Part shown: one piece after another, positions 47,711 through 57,650 of the stretch | Numbering within the stretch: position 1 is the first letter of the stretch | Layout: every line of letters starts with the position of its first letter | NCBI GenBank assembly: GCA_038227135.1 | Contig: JBBRQC010000006.1 | Location: 1 to 64,000 of the forward strand | Reading direction: 5' to 3' | Origin: UBA4720 sp038227135 | GTDB lineage: Bacteria; Gemmatimonadota; Gemmatimonadetes; Gemmatimonadales; Gemmatimonadaceae | DNA: 64,000 bases | Position numbers and translations under genes: made by a program | The notes under the pieces: generated by a model | What the model was told of the DNA's origin: nothing | Seen by the model: the letters and a program-made list of their open reading frames with translations, nothing else | The model's database searches: none

Positions 47711-50700
47711 ATGGCGTTGACAGGACTGCTGAGCGGGGTGTTCGGGACCCGTCACGACCGGGAGCGCAAGCGCGTTCAGCCCATCGTCGACGAGATCAAC
47801 GAGCAGTACGCCCGACTCCAGACCGTTTCAGAGGAAGAGCTTCGCGGTCAGACCGAAAAGTTTCGCGCGCGCATCCGTGAGGTAACGACCGGAATCGAGG
47901 CGCGCATTGGTGATCTCCGCGACCGCAAACGCGTCGCGACCGATCCCGCCGAGCGCGAGCAGATCGACAATGAGCTGAGCGGGGTCGACGGGCGAGGTGG
48001 CGTCGAGGCCGAGCTTCGAACTGCGATCGCGGAAGTGCTCGACGAGCTGCTGCCGGAAGCCTTCGCCACCGTTCGTGAGGCGGCTCGCCGCCTCGTCGGG
48101 ACCAAGGTGTCGGTCACCGGTCAGGAGATGGACTGGAACATGGTTCCCTACGATGTGCAGCTGATGGGTGGCATCCAGCTCCACACCGGGCGGATCGCCG
48201 AAATGGCGACCGGTGAAGGAAAGACGCTCGTCGCGACTCTGCCGTTGTATCTCAACGCTCTGCCCGGAAAGGGCGCGCACCTGATCACCGTCAACTCCTA
48301 CCTCGCCCGTCGCGACTCGGCCTGGATGGGGCACGTCTACAAGTATCTCGGTCTGACCGTCGACTGCATTGACGACAGCGAGGCCGGGACGCAAGAACGT
48401 CGCGCCGCTTACGAGTGCGACATCACTTACGGGACGAACAACGAGTTCGGCTTCGACTATCTGCGCGACAACATGGTCCAGTCGCTCGAGCAGAGGGTTC
48501 AGCGCAACCACGTCTACGCGATTGTCGACGAAGTTGACTCGGTGCTCATCGACGAAGCGCGCACGCCGCTGATCATCTCAGGTCCGGTTGGAAACGAGAG
48601 TGACGCCGAGTACGCGCAGCACAACGCGGCTGTGGCGAGGCTGGTCCGACGCCAGACGGATCTCGTGAATACGCTCGTCGCCGCCGGTGAGAAGGCGTTC
48701 GAGGCGGGTGACCACGACGAAGCAGCGGTCAATATGTACAAGGCGCAGCTGGGCGGCCCGAAGAACAAGCGCCTGTTGAAGATGCTTCAGGAGACGGGCG
48801 CCAAGCAGCTCGTGCAGAAAATGGAGCTGCAGCACATCTCCGATCGTCGACTTCCCGCGGGCAAGCAGCAGTACCGGGACATCGAGAACGACATGCTGTA
48901 CGTCCTCGACGAGAAAGGCCACACTGTGCATCTCACGGACGCCGGCGTCGACTTCATGTCCCCGCAGGCGCACGACGAGTTCGTGCTCCCCGATCTGTCG
49001 CAGGAAGTTCACGCGATCGACCACGACCCGGACATGAGTCCGGCGGAGAAGCTCGCGGCGCGCGACAAGTTGAATCGCGACTACGCGGCGAGGAGCGAGC
49101 GACTCAACATCGTGCACCAGCTGCTGCGTGCGCACGCGTTGTTCGAGCGCGACGTCAACTATGTCGTGCAGGAAGGCCAGGTCCTGATCGTGGACGAATT
49201 CACGGGCCGCACGATGCGCGGCCGACGCTGGTCGGAAGGATTGCACCAGGCCGTCGAAGCCAAGGAAGGTGTGCAGGTCAAAGGCGAGACGCAGACTCTC
49301 GCCACGATCACCATCCAGAACTATTTCCGACTTTACGAGAAGCTGGCGGGGATGACCGGTACCGCCGAGACAGAAGAGACGGAGTTCCACGAGATCTACA
49401 AGCTGGGAGTGTCCGTCATTCCGACGAATCAGCCCGTCATTCGCGATGACAGGCAGGATCTCGTCTACAAGACGCGGCGCGAAAAATACAACGCGATCCT
49501 CGAGGAAACTCAGCGACTCCACGGGCTTGGCTTCCCGGTCCTCGTCGGAACGGTGAGCGTCGAAGTCTCGGAGACGCTGTCGCGCATGTTCAAGCGCGCC
49601 GGCATTCCCCACAACGTTCTCAACGCGAAGTATCATCAGCGCGAGGCGGAGATCGTAGCGGGCGCTGGCCAACCGGGCGCGGTGACCATTGCCACCAACA
49701 TGGCCGGCCGCGGAACCGACATTAAGCTGGGACCGGGCGTCACTGAATCCAAGCCGTCGCAGCGGAAGGACGCCGAGAATCAGATCGTCGACGTCGTCGA
49801 GTGGGGCGGGCTGCACATCATCGGCTCCGAGCGGCACGAGTCGCGCCGCATTGACCGCCAGCTGCGCGGGCGCGCCGGCCGTCAGGGCGATCCGGGTGCG
49901 TCTCAGTTCTTCCTCTCGCTCGAAGACGATCTGATGCGTCTTTTCGGGTCAGACCGTATCGCGAAGTTGATGGACCGGATGGGGGCGGAGGAAGGGGAGA
50001 TGCTTACCCACTCTCTCATCACGCGATCCATCGAGCAGGCGCAGAAGCGCGTCGAGCTGCAGAACTTCCAGTCGCGCAAGCGGCTGCTCGAGTATGACGA
50101 CGTGATGAACCAGCAGCGCGAGGTGATTTACTCGCTGCGCTCGTTCGCGCTCGAGGGCGGCGAAGAGCTGAAGGCGGAAGCCGAGAAGATGATCGAGAAG
50201 GGAGTCTCGAAGCGCGTCGAGAACATGCTGAACACCTTCGATTCCCAGGAGCAATGGGATTTCGCGCTTGTTCGCCAGGATCTTCTGATGCACTACATGC
50301 TGGCCGTCCCGGGATTCGAGGACGGCAGCCTTCCGACGAGTGAGGAAGATGCGGAAACGCGGGCGATCGAGGCCGGCCGCAAGGCGTTCGCCGACAAGCT
50401 CGCGAGCCTCGGCGAATACTCCGACCAGCTGCTCTCGCTGGTGATGCTCCACGTGCTCGACGAAAAGTGGAAGGATCATCTCTACGATCTCGACCAGCTC
50501 CGCAACGCCATCGGCTATCGCTCGTGGGGGCAGAAGGATCCGCTGATCGAGTACAAGCACGAGGCGTACAACATGTTCGTGGATCTGATGGGCGACATCC
50601 ACAACACGTTCACGGAAAGATTCCTCCGCGCCCAGATCACGTTCGAGCAGCCGCGTCCGTTGCCGCCGATGTTCCTGAGTGGCGACGACGACGCGGGTGG

Positions 50701-51043
50701 CAACGGTGCGCCGCGCCCGAGGGGACCGAGTGGACCGACGAAGCGCTTTAACGCCCTGGGTGTCCTCGAGGATGTGCCGGCGGGCGAAGAAGAAGGCACT
50801 GATGCGGCGCTCGACATCGGCCCGTCAGAGCCGCCCGAGCGTGGAGCGTCCGTTCGTCCGGAGCCGACTGTCCACGTCGGAGGAAAGAGCGCGCCGCTCA
50901 GCAAAGCGATGGCGCCTGTTCCTGTGCCTGGCGTTCCAGGAGGCGCAGGAAACGGAAAGGACTGGTCGAACGTGGGGCGGAATGATCCGTGTCCGTGTGG
51001 GTCTGGGAAGAAGTTCAAGAAGTGCCATGGAGCGACGCTCTAG
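47711..51043 (+). CDS. secA: Preprotein translocase ATPase SecA (long form)
   Basis: The motor drives unfolded exports through SecYEG. At 1110 residues it is longer than the typical 840-900. Landmarks: EMATGEGKTLVATLP (Walker A about 167), DEVDSVLIDEARTPL (DEAD-like box), ATNMAGRGTDIKLGPGV and GSERHESRRIDRQLRGRAGR (motif VI). Extra length comes from a ~100-residue insert after the DEVD block (about 290-400) and from a Gly/Pro-rich linker before the C-terminal zinc motif CPCGSGKKFKKCH. The stop overlaps a possible longer form of the next gene. Confidence 0.96.
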   Translation: MALTGLLSGVFGTRHDRERKRVQPIVDEINEQYARLQTVSEEELRGQTEKFRARIREVTTGIEARIGDLRDRKRVATDPAEREQIDNELSGVDGRGGVEAELRTAIAEVLDELLPEAFATVREAARRLVGTKVSVTGQEMDWNMVPYDVQLMGGIQLHTGRIAEMATGEGKTLVATLPLYLNALPGKGAHLITVNSYLARRDSAWMGHVYKYLGLTVDCIDDSEAGTQERRAAYECDITYGTNNEFGFDYLRDNMVQSLEQRVQRNHVYAIVDEVDSVLIDEARTPLIISGPVGNESDAEYAQHNAAVARLVRRQTDLVNTLVAAGEKAFEAGDHDEAAVNMYKAQLGGPKNKRLLKMLQETGAKQLVQKMELQHISDRRLPAGKQQYRDIENDMLYVLDEKGHTVHLTDAGVDFMSPQAHDEFVLPDLSQEVHAIDHDPDMSPAEKLAARDKLNRDYAARSERLNIVHQLLRAHALFERDVNYVVQEGQVLIVDEFTGRTMRGRRWSEGLHQAVEAKEGVQVKGETQTLATITIQNYFRLYEKLAGMTGTAETEETEFHEIYKLGVSVIPTNQPVIRDDRQDLVYKTRREKYNAILEETQRLHGLGFPVLVGTVSVEVSETLSRMFKRAGIPHNVLNAKYHQREAEIVAGAGQPGAVTIATNMAGRGTDIKLGPGVTESKPSQRKDAENQIVDVVEWGGLHIIGSERHESRRIDRQLRGRAGRQGDPGASQFFLSLEDDLMRLFGSDRIAKLMDRMGAEEGEMLTHSLITRSIEQAQKRVELQNFQSRKRLLEYDDVMNQQREVIYSLRSFALEGGEELKAEAEKMIEKGVSKRVENMLNTFDSQEQWDFALVRQDLLMHYMLAVPGFEDGSLPTSEEDAETRAIEAGRKAFADKLASLGEYSDQLLSLVMLHVLDEKWKDHLYDLDQLRNAIGYRSWGQKDPLIEYKHEAYNMFVDLMGDIHNTFTERFLRAQITFEQPRPLPPMFLSGDDDAGGNGAPRPRGPSGPTKRFNALGVLEDVPAGEEEGTDAALDIGPSEPPERGASVRPEPTVHVGGKSAPLSKAMAPVPVPGVPGGAGNGKDWSNVGRNDPCPCGSGKKFKKCHGATL

Positions 51044-51062
51044 TCCTTTTGAGGGCGGGCCC

Positions 51063-52088
51063 GTGACAGCCGAGCGAATCGGCCCGGTCCGCTGGGGGAT
51101 ACTCGGCACCGCCAACATCGCGCTCAGGAAAGTCATCCCGGGGATGCTCAAGAGCCGGCTGGCCGAGGTAGTCGCGATTGCGTCGCGGGATATTGCCAAA
51201 GCGCGCGCAGCCGCCAAAGACTGGGGGATCTCCCGGGCGTATGGCTCGTACGAGGAGCTACTCGACGATCCCGATATCGAGGCGGTCTACAATCCTTTGC
51301 CCAATCACCTGCACGTGCCGTGGTCAATTCGCGCCGCCGAGCGGGGGAAGCATGTGCTGTGCGAGAAGCCGATTGCGTTGACTGCCAGCGAGGCGCGCGG
51401 TCTGCTCGATGCGCGCGACAGGACCGGCGTTCAGGTCGGCGAGGCGTTCATGGTCCGAACGCATCCGCAGTGGCTCAAAGTGAGAGAGATAGTCGCCTCC
51501 GGGAGGATTGGCGACCTGCGCCTGGTCGCCGGTCATTTCAGCTACTATCGGCGCGATCCCGGAGACATCCGCAGTCGTGTGGAATGGGGTGGCGGAGCAC
51601 TGATGGACGTCGGCTGCTATCCGATAACTATCTCGCGATGGCTGTTCGGCGCCGAGCCGATAGAGGTCGTCGGATTGATCGACCGCGATCCCGACATGCA
51701 GATCGATCGGTTGACGTCGGGACTGCTTCGCTTCGAGAAAGGACAAGCCACGTTCAGCTGCGCCACGCAGCTCGTGCCGTACCAGACCATGCAGATCTTC
51801 GGAACGGAGGGGCGAATTGCGGTCGAGATTCCCTTCAACGCTCCTCCGGGCGACGAGTGTCGGATTTTCGTGGACGACGGCAGCGACTTGGCCGGCGGTG
51901 GGATCGAGACGATCACGTTTCCGCCCGTGGATCAATACGCAGTGCAGGCAGATCGCTTTTCTGAGGCCATTCGTGGCCTGGGCAGCGTCCCCGTCTCCTT
52001 GGAGGATGCGATGGGAAACATGGCCGTGATCGACGCCATGTTTCGATCAGCGGTGTCGCGTACGTGGGAGCGGCCTGCCGCTCGGTAG
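51063..52088 (+). CDS. Gfo/Idh/MocA-family oxidoreductase
   Basis: The 341-residue protein has a Rossmann start (RWGILGTANIALRKVIPGML), the EKPIALTASEARGLL motif (Lys about 99) and a C-terminal substrate domain with GGGALMDVGCYPI, typical of the glucose-fructose oxidoreductase and dimeric dihydrodiol/xylose dehydrogenase-like subgroups. GTG 51063 with GAGGG seven bases upstream is preferred; an ATG at 51027 would extend it into secA. It should act on an unknown sugar or polyol with NAD(P). It is unrelated in position to the sugar cluster. Confidence 0.85.
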   Translation: MTAERIGPVRWGILGTANIALRKVIPGMLKSRLAEVVAIASRDIAKARAAAKDWGISRAYGSYEELLDDPDIEAVYNPLPNHLHVPWSIRAAERGKHVLCEKPIALTASEARGLLDARDRTGVQVGEAFMVRTHPQWLKVREIVASGRIGDLRLVAGHFSYYRRDPGDIRSRVEWGGGALMDVGCYPITISRWLFGAEPIEVVGLIDRDPDMQIDRLTSGLLRFEKGQATFSCATQLVPYQTMQIFGTEGRIAVEIPFNAPPGDECRIFVDDGSDLAGGGIETITFPPVDQYAVQADRFSEAIRGLGSVPVSLEDAMGNMAVIDAMFRSAVSRTWERPAAR

Positions 52089-52238
52089 GCACCTAGGTCG
52101 AAGGGTTGTATAAATGCTTCGGAGAACCGCCAGATGCTTCGGATCCGCTCCAACAGCCGTTAAGGATCTTCGTCGCGGCACAAAGGCGATGACAGATGGT
52201 CTACGGGGGTGGCGGCTACTCCACACATTCGAGCAATC

Positions 52239-52260
52239 CTCCCGTTTCAATGAAACGGAG
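52239..52260 (+). promoter_or_regulatory. Hairpin covering the radC ribosome site
   Basis: CTCCCGTTTC (52239-52248) pairs, with one bulged C, with GAAACGGAG (52252-52260). The GGAG at 52257-52260 is the ribosome site of radC (ATG 52266). A folded leader could thus hold radC translation low. Confidence 0.5.
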
Positions 52261-52265
52261 ATCGG

Positions 52266-52949
52266 ATGGCACTCACTATTCGCGAGCTTCCCACCGCCGA
52301 ACGGCCTCGCGAGCGGCTGAGGACGCTCGGGGCGCAAGCTCTGAGCTCCAGCGAGCTGATCGCTATACTTCTAGGGAGCGGATCTCAGGGCCGGTCCGCG
52401 CTTGGAGTTGGCCAGGAAATACTCTCGACGTGCCGAGGATCGCTGAGGCTGCTTGCATCGCAGCCAGTGGCGACACTTAAGAGTGTGGGCGGCGTGGGAA
52501 CGGCTCGTGCGGTTGGTATCCATGCCGCGCTGGAGTTGGGCAGGCGCATGGCCGCAGAAGAGCGGCAGGAAGGAGCCCCCGTGCGCTGGCCTCGGGATGT
52601 CTACGAGATCTTCGCCCAGCGACTGGAGGATCTTCCCGTCGAGGAGTTTCACGTTGCGGTGCTCGATTCGCAGCACCGACTCGAGCGCGACATCACCGTA
52701 ACTCGCGGGCTGCTCAATTCCTCGCTCGTTCACCCGCGCGAAGTCTTTCGGGAAGCGATCGCGGAGAGAGCGGCGGCCATCATTCTGGTTCACAATCACC
52801 CGAGCGGAGATCCGACACCTTCGCCCGACGACAGGGTAGTAACCGAACAGCTCGTGCAGGCGGGCAAGGTACTCGACATACCGGTTCAGGACCACGTTAT
52901 TATCGGAAGAGGGCGGTACATAAGCTTCGCGGAGGCGGGACTGTTGTGA
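52266..52949 (+). CDS. radC: RadC-family JAB/MPN protein
   Basis: The 227-residue protein has a helix-hairpin-helix-like N-terminal half (LRLLASQPVATLKSVGGVGT) and a JAMM metalloprotease-like domain. EEFHVAVLDSQHRLERD holds the Glu, and HNHPSGDPTPSPDDRVVTEQ holds the His-x-His and Asp of the zinc site. Despite its name, RadC is not a proven repair protein in general; the family links to DNA processing. The start has a ribosome site (GGAG) partly sequestered in a hairpin. rel overlaps its stop (GTGA). Confidence 0.92.
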   Translation: MALTIRELPTAERPRERLRTLGAQALSSSELIAILLGSGSQGRSALGVGQEILSTCRGSLRLLASQPVATLKSVGGVGTARAVGIHAALELGRRMAAEERQEGAPVRWPRDVYEIFAQRLEDLPVEEFHVAVLDSQHRLERDITVTRGLLNSSLVHPREVFREAIAERAAAIILVHNHPSGDPTPSPDDRVVTEQLVQAGKVLDIPVQDHVIIGRGRYISFAEAGLL

Positions 52950-55141
52950 CTGCAGGCGCGGTGAAGGAAAAAGACACGATTCCGGAGTGGATAAAGGAGG
53001 GCCTGCCCGAGAAAATCGACCAGGACCTGCTCGTGCGCGCCTATCGCTTCAGCGAGCACGCGCACGAAGGGCAGAAACGGCTCTCCGGTGAGAACTTTGT
53101 TTCCCATTGCGTCGAAGTCGCGAAGATCCTGGTGGACCTGCAGCTGGATTCGGTGACCGTCGCCAGCGGACTCATCCACGATGTGGTGGAGGATACCTCA
53201 GTCACCGTCGAGGACATCGAGGCGGAATTCGGAAAGGAGATCGCCGAGATAGTGGACGGGCTGACGAAAATCGGGCATCTCCCGCTAAACTCGTCGCAGG
53301 AAAGGCAGGTAGAGAACTACCGCAAGCTGCTGTTGTCGATCGCCAAGGATGCGCGGATAATCCTGATCAAGCTCGCCGATCGGCTCCACAACATGCGTAC
53401 GCTGGAGTTCCTTCCGCCGGATCGCCAGAAGCGGATTGCCCAGGAGACGCGCGACCTCTACGCGCCTCTGGCCCACAGGTTCGGAATGGCTCGGGTGCGG
53501 TGGGAGCTGGAGGATCTGGCGTTCAAGCACCTCGAGCCTGCAGAGTACAAGGTGCTTGCCAAGAAAGTCGCGACGCGTCGCACCGAGCGCGAAAAATCCA
53601 TCGCATTGCTGAAGGAGCCGCTCGAGACCCATTTGAAAAAGGCCGGCATTGCCAACGTGGAAGTCAGCGGACGGCCCAAGCACCTCTGGTCGATCTACAA
53701 GAAGATGAAGAAGTGGGACAAGCCCTACGAGGAGATCTACGATCTTCTCGCGACTCGTGTTACGGTGAATACCGTTCCCGACTGCTACCACGCGCTCGGC
53801 ATCATCCACGACCAGTTCACTCCGCTGCAGGAGCGGATCAAGGACTACATCGCGCAGCCGAAGTCGAACGGCTATCAGTCGTTGCACACCACCGTCTTCG
53901 GGCCGAACCGTCAGCTGTTCGAGATCCAGATTCGCACGCGTGAGATGCACCGCACGGCGGAATACGGGATCGCGGCGCACTGGCGCTTCAAGGAGAACGC
54001 GAAGAGCGCCGACGAGCTGGATCGTGCGCTGCAGTGGTTCCGGCAGGTGCTGGAGCTCCAGCTCGACGCCAAGACCCCCGATGAGTTCCTCGAATTTCTG
54101 AAGCTCGATCTGTATCAGGACGAGATCTTCGTCTTCACCCCTACCGGCGACGTGATCCAGCTGCCGAAGGGAGCAACCCCGATCGATTTCGCCTTCGCGG
54201 TTCACACCGAAGTGGGATTGCACTGCCAGGGAGCGCGGATCAACGGGCGGATCGCCAGTCTCGCGCGCGAGCTCAAGAACTCCGAGACCGTCGAGATCAT
54301 CACGTCTCCGACGGCCAAGCCGAGCAGAGACTGGCTGGCGCACGTCAGGACCGGCAGGGCGCGTCACAAGATCCGACAGCGGCTCCGCATCGAGGAGCAC
54401 AACACCTCGATCAAGCTCGGCCGGGAGATTTTCGACCGTGAGATCAAGCGCCGCCGGCTGGCCAAGCCGGAGGATTCGGACCTGCTGCGGGTGGCGAAGA
54501 CGCTCCACCTCACCGATCTGAATCACCTGATCGCATCTATTGGTCAGGGCGACGTCAACGTTTCGCAGGTGCTCAAGGATCTTTATCCGGACATCGAGCC
54601 AACCGCTGAAGCCGCCAAGTCCGGTCCGCTCGACTGGCTGGTAGACAGAGTCCGCGGTGCTCCGAAGGGCGTTCGGATCCAGGGTGTGGACGGGATGATG
54701 ATCCGCTACGCCCAGTGTTGTCAGCCGGTGCCGGGAGACCCCGTTGTGGGGTATGTAACAAAGGGCAGGGGCGTGAGCATTCACCGGTCGGATTGTCCGA
54801 ACCTGCTGATGCTCGTTCAGGAGCCGGAACGGCGCATCGATATAGATTGGAAGGAGCTGGAAGGCGAGAAATTCATGGTCCGACTGGCGCTCGAAGCAAC
54901 CGACAGACGCGGACTTTACGCCGACCTGGCTACAGCCGTATCAGCGACGGGCACCGACATCAGGAGCTTCGAGCTGAATAGCGCCGATGGCCACGTGATT
55001 GGGGAGCTCGCCGTGGAAGTCGGCAACCTTGCACACCTTCAAAAAATTCTCAAGGCAGCCAGACGCGTGAAAGGCGTGACAGAGGTCGCGCGGCGCGAGC
55101 GGCTTGCCGGCGATACCAGGAATGGCGAAAGCAGTATTTGA
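52946..55141 (+). CDS. rel: Bifunctional (p)ppGpp synthetase/hydrolase Rel
   Basis: The 731-residue stringent-response enzyme has all domains of the bifunctional Rel/SpoT type. An HD hydrolase comes first (HCVEVAKIL, GLIHDVVEDT; about 45-75 to 190). The synthetase follows (RPKHLWSIYKKM, RIKDYIAQPKSNGYQS, EIQIRTREMH; about 245-345). Then come a TGS domain (EIFVFTPTGDVIQLPKGATP), a helical region, a Zn-type block (CCQPVPGD) and an ACT-type end. The RxKD (RIKD) loop is the bifunctional-class signature. GTG 52946 overlaps radC. uvrB overlaps its stop by 20 nt. Confidence 0.95.
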   Translation: MTAGAVKEKDTIPEWIKEGLPEKIDQDLLVRAYRFSEHAHEGQKRLSGENFVSHCVEVAKILVDLQLDSVTVASGLIHDVVEDTSVTVEDIEAEFGKEIAEIVDGLTKIGHLPLNSSQERQVENYRKLLLSIAKDARIILIKLADRLHNMRTLEFLPPDRQKRIAQETRDLYAPLAHRFGMARVRWELEDLAFKHLEPAEYKVLAKKVATRRTEREKSIALLKEPLETHLKKAGIANVEVSGRPKHLWSIYKKMKKWDKPYEEIYDLLATRVTVNTVPDCYHALGIIHDQFTPLQERIKDYIAQPKSNGYQSLHTTVFGPNRQLFEIQIRTREMHRTAEYGIAAHWRFKENAKSADELDRALQWFRQVLELQLDAKTPDEFLEFLKLDLYQDEIFVFTPTGDVIQLPKGATPIDFAFAVHTEVGLHCQGARINGRIASLARELKNSETVEIITSPTAKPSRDWLAHVRTGRARHKIRQRLRIEEHNTSIKLGREIFDREIKRRRLAKPEDSDLLRVAKTLHLTDLNHLIASIGQGDVNVSQVLKDLYPDIEPTAEAAKSGPLDWLVDRVRGAPKGVRIQGVDGMMIRYAQCCQPVPGDPVVGYVTKGRGVSIHRSDCPNLLMLVQEPERRIDIDWKELEGEKFMVRLALEATDRRGLYADLATAVSATGTDIRSFELNSADGHVIGELAVEVGNLAHLQKILKAARRVKGVTEVARRERLAGDTRNGESSI

Positions 55142-57179
55142 CCTCCAGGCTCCATTCGAGCCGGCGGGTGATCAACCGAAGGCAATCGCGGAGCTGACGC
55201 GGGGACTGGAGCGCGGGGACCGCTTCCAGACGCTTCTCGGCGTGACCGGATCCGGAAAGACGATGACCGTCGCAAACGTCATCAGGAATTTCGGGCGGCC
55301 GACGCTCGTCCTGTCGCACAACAAGACACTGGCGGCTCAGCTCTATGGAGAAATAAAGAGCTTCTTCCCGCACAATGCAGTCGAGTACTTCATCTCGTAC
55401 TACGACTACTACCAGCCGGAGGCGTACGTGCCGACGACGGACACGTACATCGAGAAGGACGCTTCGATCAACGAAGACATCGATCGCCTGCGCCTTCGCG
55501 CTACGTCGAGCCTCATGGAGCGGAGTGACGTCATCATCGTCGCCACGGTGTCGGCGATTTACGGACTCGGAGATCCGCGCAGCTACCGGGAGCAGATGGT
55601 GACGCTAACCCGGGGCCAGAAGATCCCGCGCGACGACATTCTCAGGTCGCTGGTGAAGGTCCAGTATTCCCGCAACGACATGGGCCTCGAGCGCGGGACG
55701 TTCCGCGTGCGCGGGGACACAGTCGAGATTCTTCCCGCGTACGAGGAGCAGGGCGTTCGCGTCGAGATGTGGGGAGACGAGATCGAGCGGATCAGCAAGA
55801 TCAATCCTCTGACGGGGGATACGATCGCCAACCTGGAGAAGGCGGCGATTTATCCGGCCAAGCATTTCGTGACGTCGCGTCCGACGATCGAGCGCGCCGT
55901 CGGGCTCATCCGCGACGAGCTGGCCACGCGGTTGACGGAGCTTCGCAACTCGGGCAAGCTGCTCGAGGCGCAGCGGCTCGAGTCACGGACGAACTTCGAC
56001 ATCGAGATGATGCTCGAGATCGGCACCTGCGCCGGCATCGAGAACTACTCGCGGCATCTCTCCGGACGGGCGGAGGGAGAGCGACCGGCGTGCCTCTTCG
56101 ACTACTTCCCCGAGGATTTCCTCGTCGTCGTCGACGAGTCGCACGTGACGCTACCGCAGATCGGCGGAATGTTCAACGGGGATCGCGCGCGGAAGCTCAC
56201 GCTCGTCGACTACGGATTCCGCCTGCCGAGCGCGCTGGACAACCGTCCGCTGATGTTCGACGAGTTCCTGTCGCTGACGCCGCGCGCGCTCAACATCACG
56301 GCGACGCCGGGAGAAATCGAGCTGCGCCTTTCCGAGGGCGCCATTGTCGAGCAGATCATTCGGCCGACTGGCCTCGTCGATCCGGAAATCGAAGTGCGTC
56401 CGGTGCGCGGTCAGGTGGACGACCTGCTCAACGAGATTCGCATCCGCGAGCGGAGAGGCGAGCGGGTGCTCGTCACGACTCTCACCAAGAGGATGGCGGA
56501 AGATCTCGCCGACTACCTGCAGCAGATGGGTGTACGGGTTCGCTACATGCACGCCGACATCGACGCGATCGAGCGCATGGAAATCATCCGCGGTCTTCGG
56601 CTCGGCGAGTTCGACGTGCTGGTTGGTATCAACCTGCTGCGCGAGGGACTCGACCTTCCGGAGGTCTCGCTCGTTGCGATCCTCGATGCCGATCAGGAAG
56701 GATTCCTGCGCAGCGATCGGTCACTGATACAAACCGTGGGAAGGGCGGCGCGGCATCTCAGCGGCAGGGCGATCTTCTACGCGGACAAGATGACCGGCTC
56801 GATGCAGCGGTGCATGGACGAGACCAGCCGGCGCCGGGTAATTCAGACCGCATACAACCTCGAGCACGGAATCACGCCGGTGAGCGTGAAGAAGAGTGTG
56901 GATCAGGTCAGATTCACGACGCGGGTGGCTGACTCGCGACTGGATCGCGATGAGAGGGAGAAGGAGAAGGTGCGTCGCGTCGCAGAATCGGGCTCCCACT
57001 ATGGAGCGGACAACCTTCCCGCGCTCATCGCCGATCTCGAGAAGCAGATGCGCGAGGCCGCTGCGAATCTCGACTTCGAGACGGCGGCGCGGCTGCGCGA
57101 TGAGCTGTTCGAGGTGAAGGCAAAGGCGGGGCGCGAGGAGAGAAGTCGGGGATCGCTGGCGGGCCTTCACGGCCGTTAG
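55122..57179 (+). CDS. uvrB: Excinuclease ABC subunit B
   Basis: The 685-residue nucleotide-excision helicase verifies DNA damage and recruits UvrC. It has LLGVTGSGKTMTVANVI (Walker A about 40), the beta-hairpin region YYDYYQPEAYVPTTDTYIEK (about 90-109), DESHVTLPQI and FLRSDRSLIQTVGRAARHLS, and the UVR domain (LPALIADLEKQMREAAANLD) at the C-terminus. ATG 55122 is used; a TTG 18 nt upstream is also open. It overlaps the rel gene by 20 nt. tsaE starts 2 nt after its stop. Confidence 0.96.
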   Translation: MAKAVFDLQAPFEPAGDQPKAIAELTRGLERGDRFQTLLGVTGSGKTMTVANVIRNFGRPTLVLSHNKTLAAQLYGEIKSFFPHNAVEYFISYYDYYQPEAYVPTTDTYIEKDASINEDIDRLRLRATSSLMERSDVIIVATVSAIYGLGDPRSYREQMVTLTRGQKIPRDDILRSLVKVQYSRNDMGLERGTFRVRGDTVEILPAYEEQGVRVEMWGDEIERISKINPLTGDTIANLEKAAIYPAKHFVTSRPTIERAVGLIRDELATRLTELRNSGKLLEAQRLESRTNFDIEMMLEIGTCAGIENYSRHLSGRAEGERPACLFDYFPEDFLVVVDESHVTLPQIGGMFNGDRARKLTLVDYGFRLPSALDNRPLMFDEFLSLTPRALNITATPGEIELRLSEGAIVEQIIRPTGLVDPEIEVRPVRGQVDDLLNEIRIRERRGERVLVTTLTKRMAEDLADYLQQMGVRVRYMHADIDAIERMEIIRGLRLGEFDVLVGINLLREGLDLPEVSLVAILDADQEGFLRSDRSLIQTVGRAARHLSGRAIFYADKMTGSMQRCMDETSRRRVIQTAYNLEHGITPVSVKKSVDQVRFTTRVADSRLDRDEREKEKVRRVAESGSHYGADNLPALIADLEKQMREAAANLDFETAARLRDELFEVKAKAGREERSRGSLAGLHGR

Positions 57180-57181
57180 CA

Positions 57182-57637
57182 ATGCCAGCCCACAGGCACC
57201 TTGTCCCGCCGCTCGCTGAGAGAGGACACCTCAAGCTCACCGAAGACGAGCTGCGCGAGTGGGGTCAGAACCTCGGCCGATCGATCAATCCGCCGCTGAT
57301 TATCACACTAACCGGAGAGCTGGGCGCGGGCAAAACGACGCTCGCGCAGGCGATCTGTCTCGGATACGGAGTTCCCGATCCCATCACCAGCCCGACCTAC
57401 GCGCTCGTCCAGGAATATTCCGCGCCACGTTCGGCGGTGTTTCACATCGATCTCTACCGCGTGGAGTCGCCCGAGCAGCTCACGAATCTCGGCTGGGACG
57501 ACATCCTCGACTCGCGGGCACTGATTCTGGTGGAATGGCCTGAGCGCGCGGGTGGGCGACTGCCGGAAGATCATCTGCCGATCGACATCGACTACATCGA
57601 CGGAGACCCGACTCGTCGGATTCTTCTCGCCGGGTGA
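57182..57637 (+). CDS. tsaE: tRNA threonylcarbamoyladenosine biosynthesis ATPase TsaE
   Basis: The 151-residue P-loop ATPase supports the TsaB-TsaD complex that adds t6A at tRNA position 37. Motifs: ITLTGELGAGKTTLAQAI (Walker A), SPTYALVQEY, VFHIDLYRVESPEQL and LVEWPERAGGRLP. A ~17-residue extension precedes the usual start. ATG 57182 lies 2 nt after the uvrB stop. tsaB follows 13 nt later. Confidence 0.93.
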   Translation: MPAHRHLVPPLAERGHLKLTEDELREWGQNLGRSINPPLIITLTGELGAGKTTLAQAICLGYGVPDPITSPTYALVQEYSAPRSAVFHIDLYRVESPEQLTNLGWDDILDSRALILVEWPERAGGRLPEDHLPIDIDYIDGDPTRRILLAG

Positions 57638-57650
57638 GAGTCGCAGGGGC

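Noticed and set aside
53285..54784. 499-codon minus-strand frame opposite rel
   Set aside because: Shadow of the rel gene; the residues are low-information (Arg/Leu/Asp-rich) and no fold is suggested, while the plus strand carries every Rel domain.
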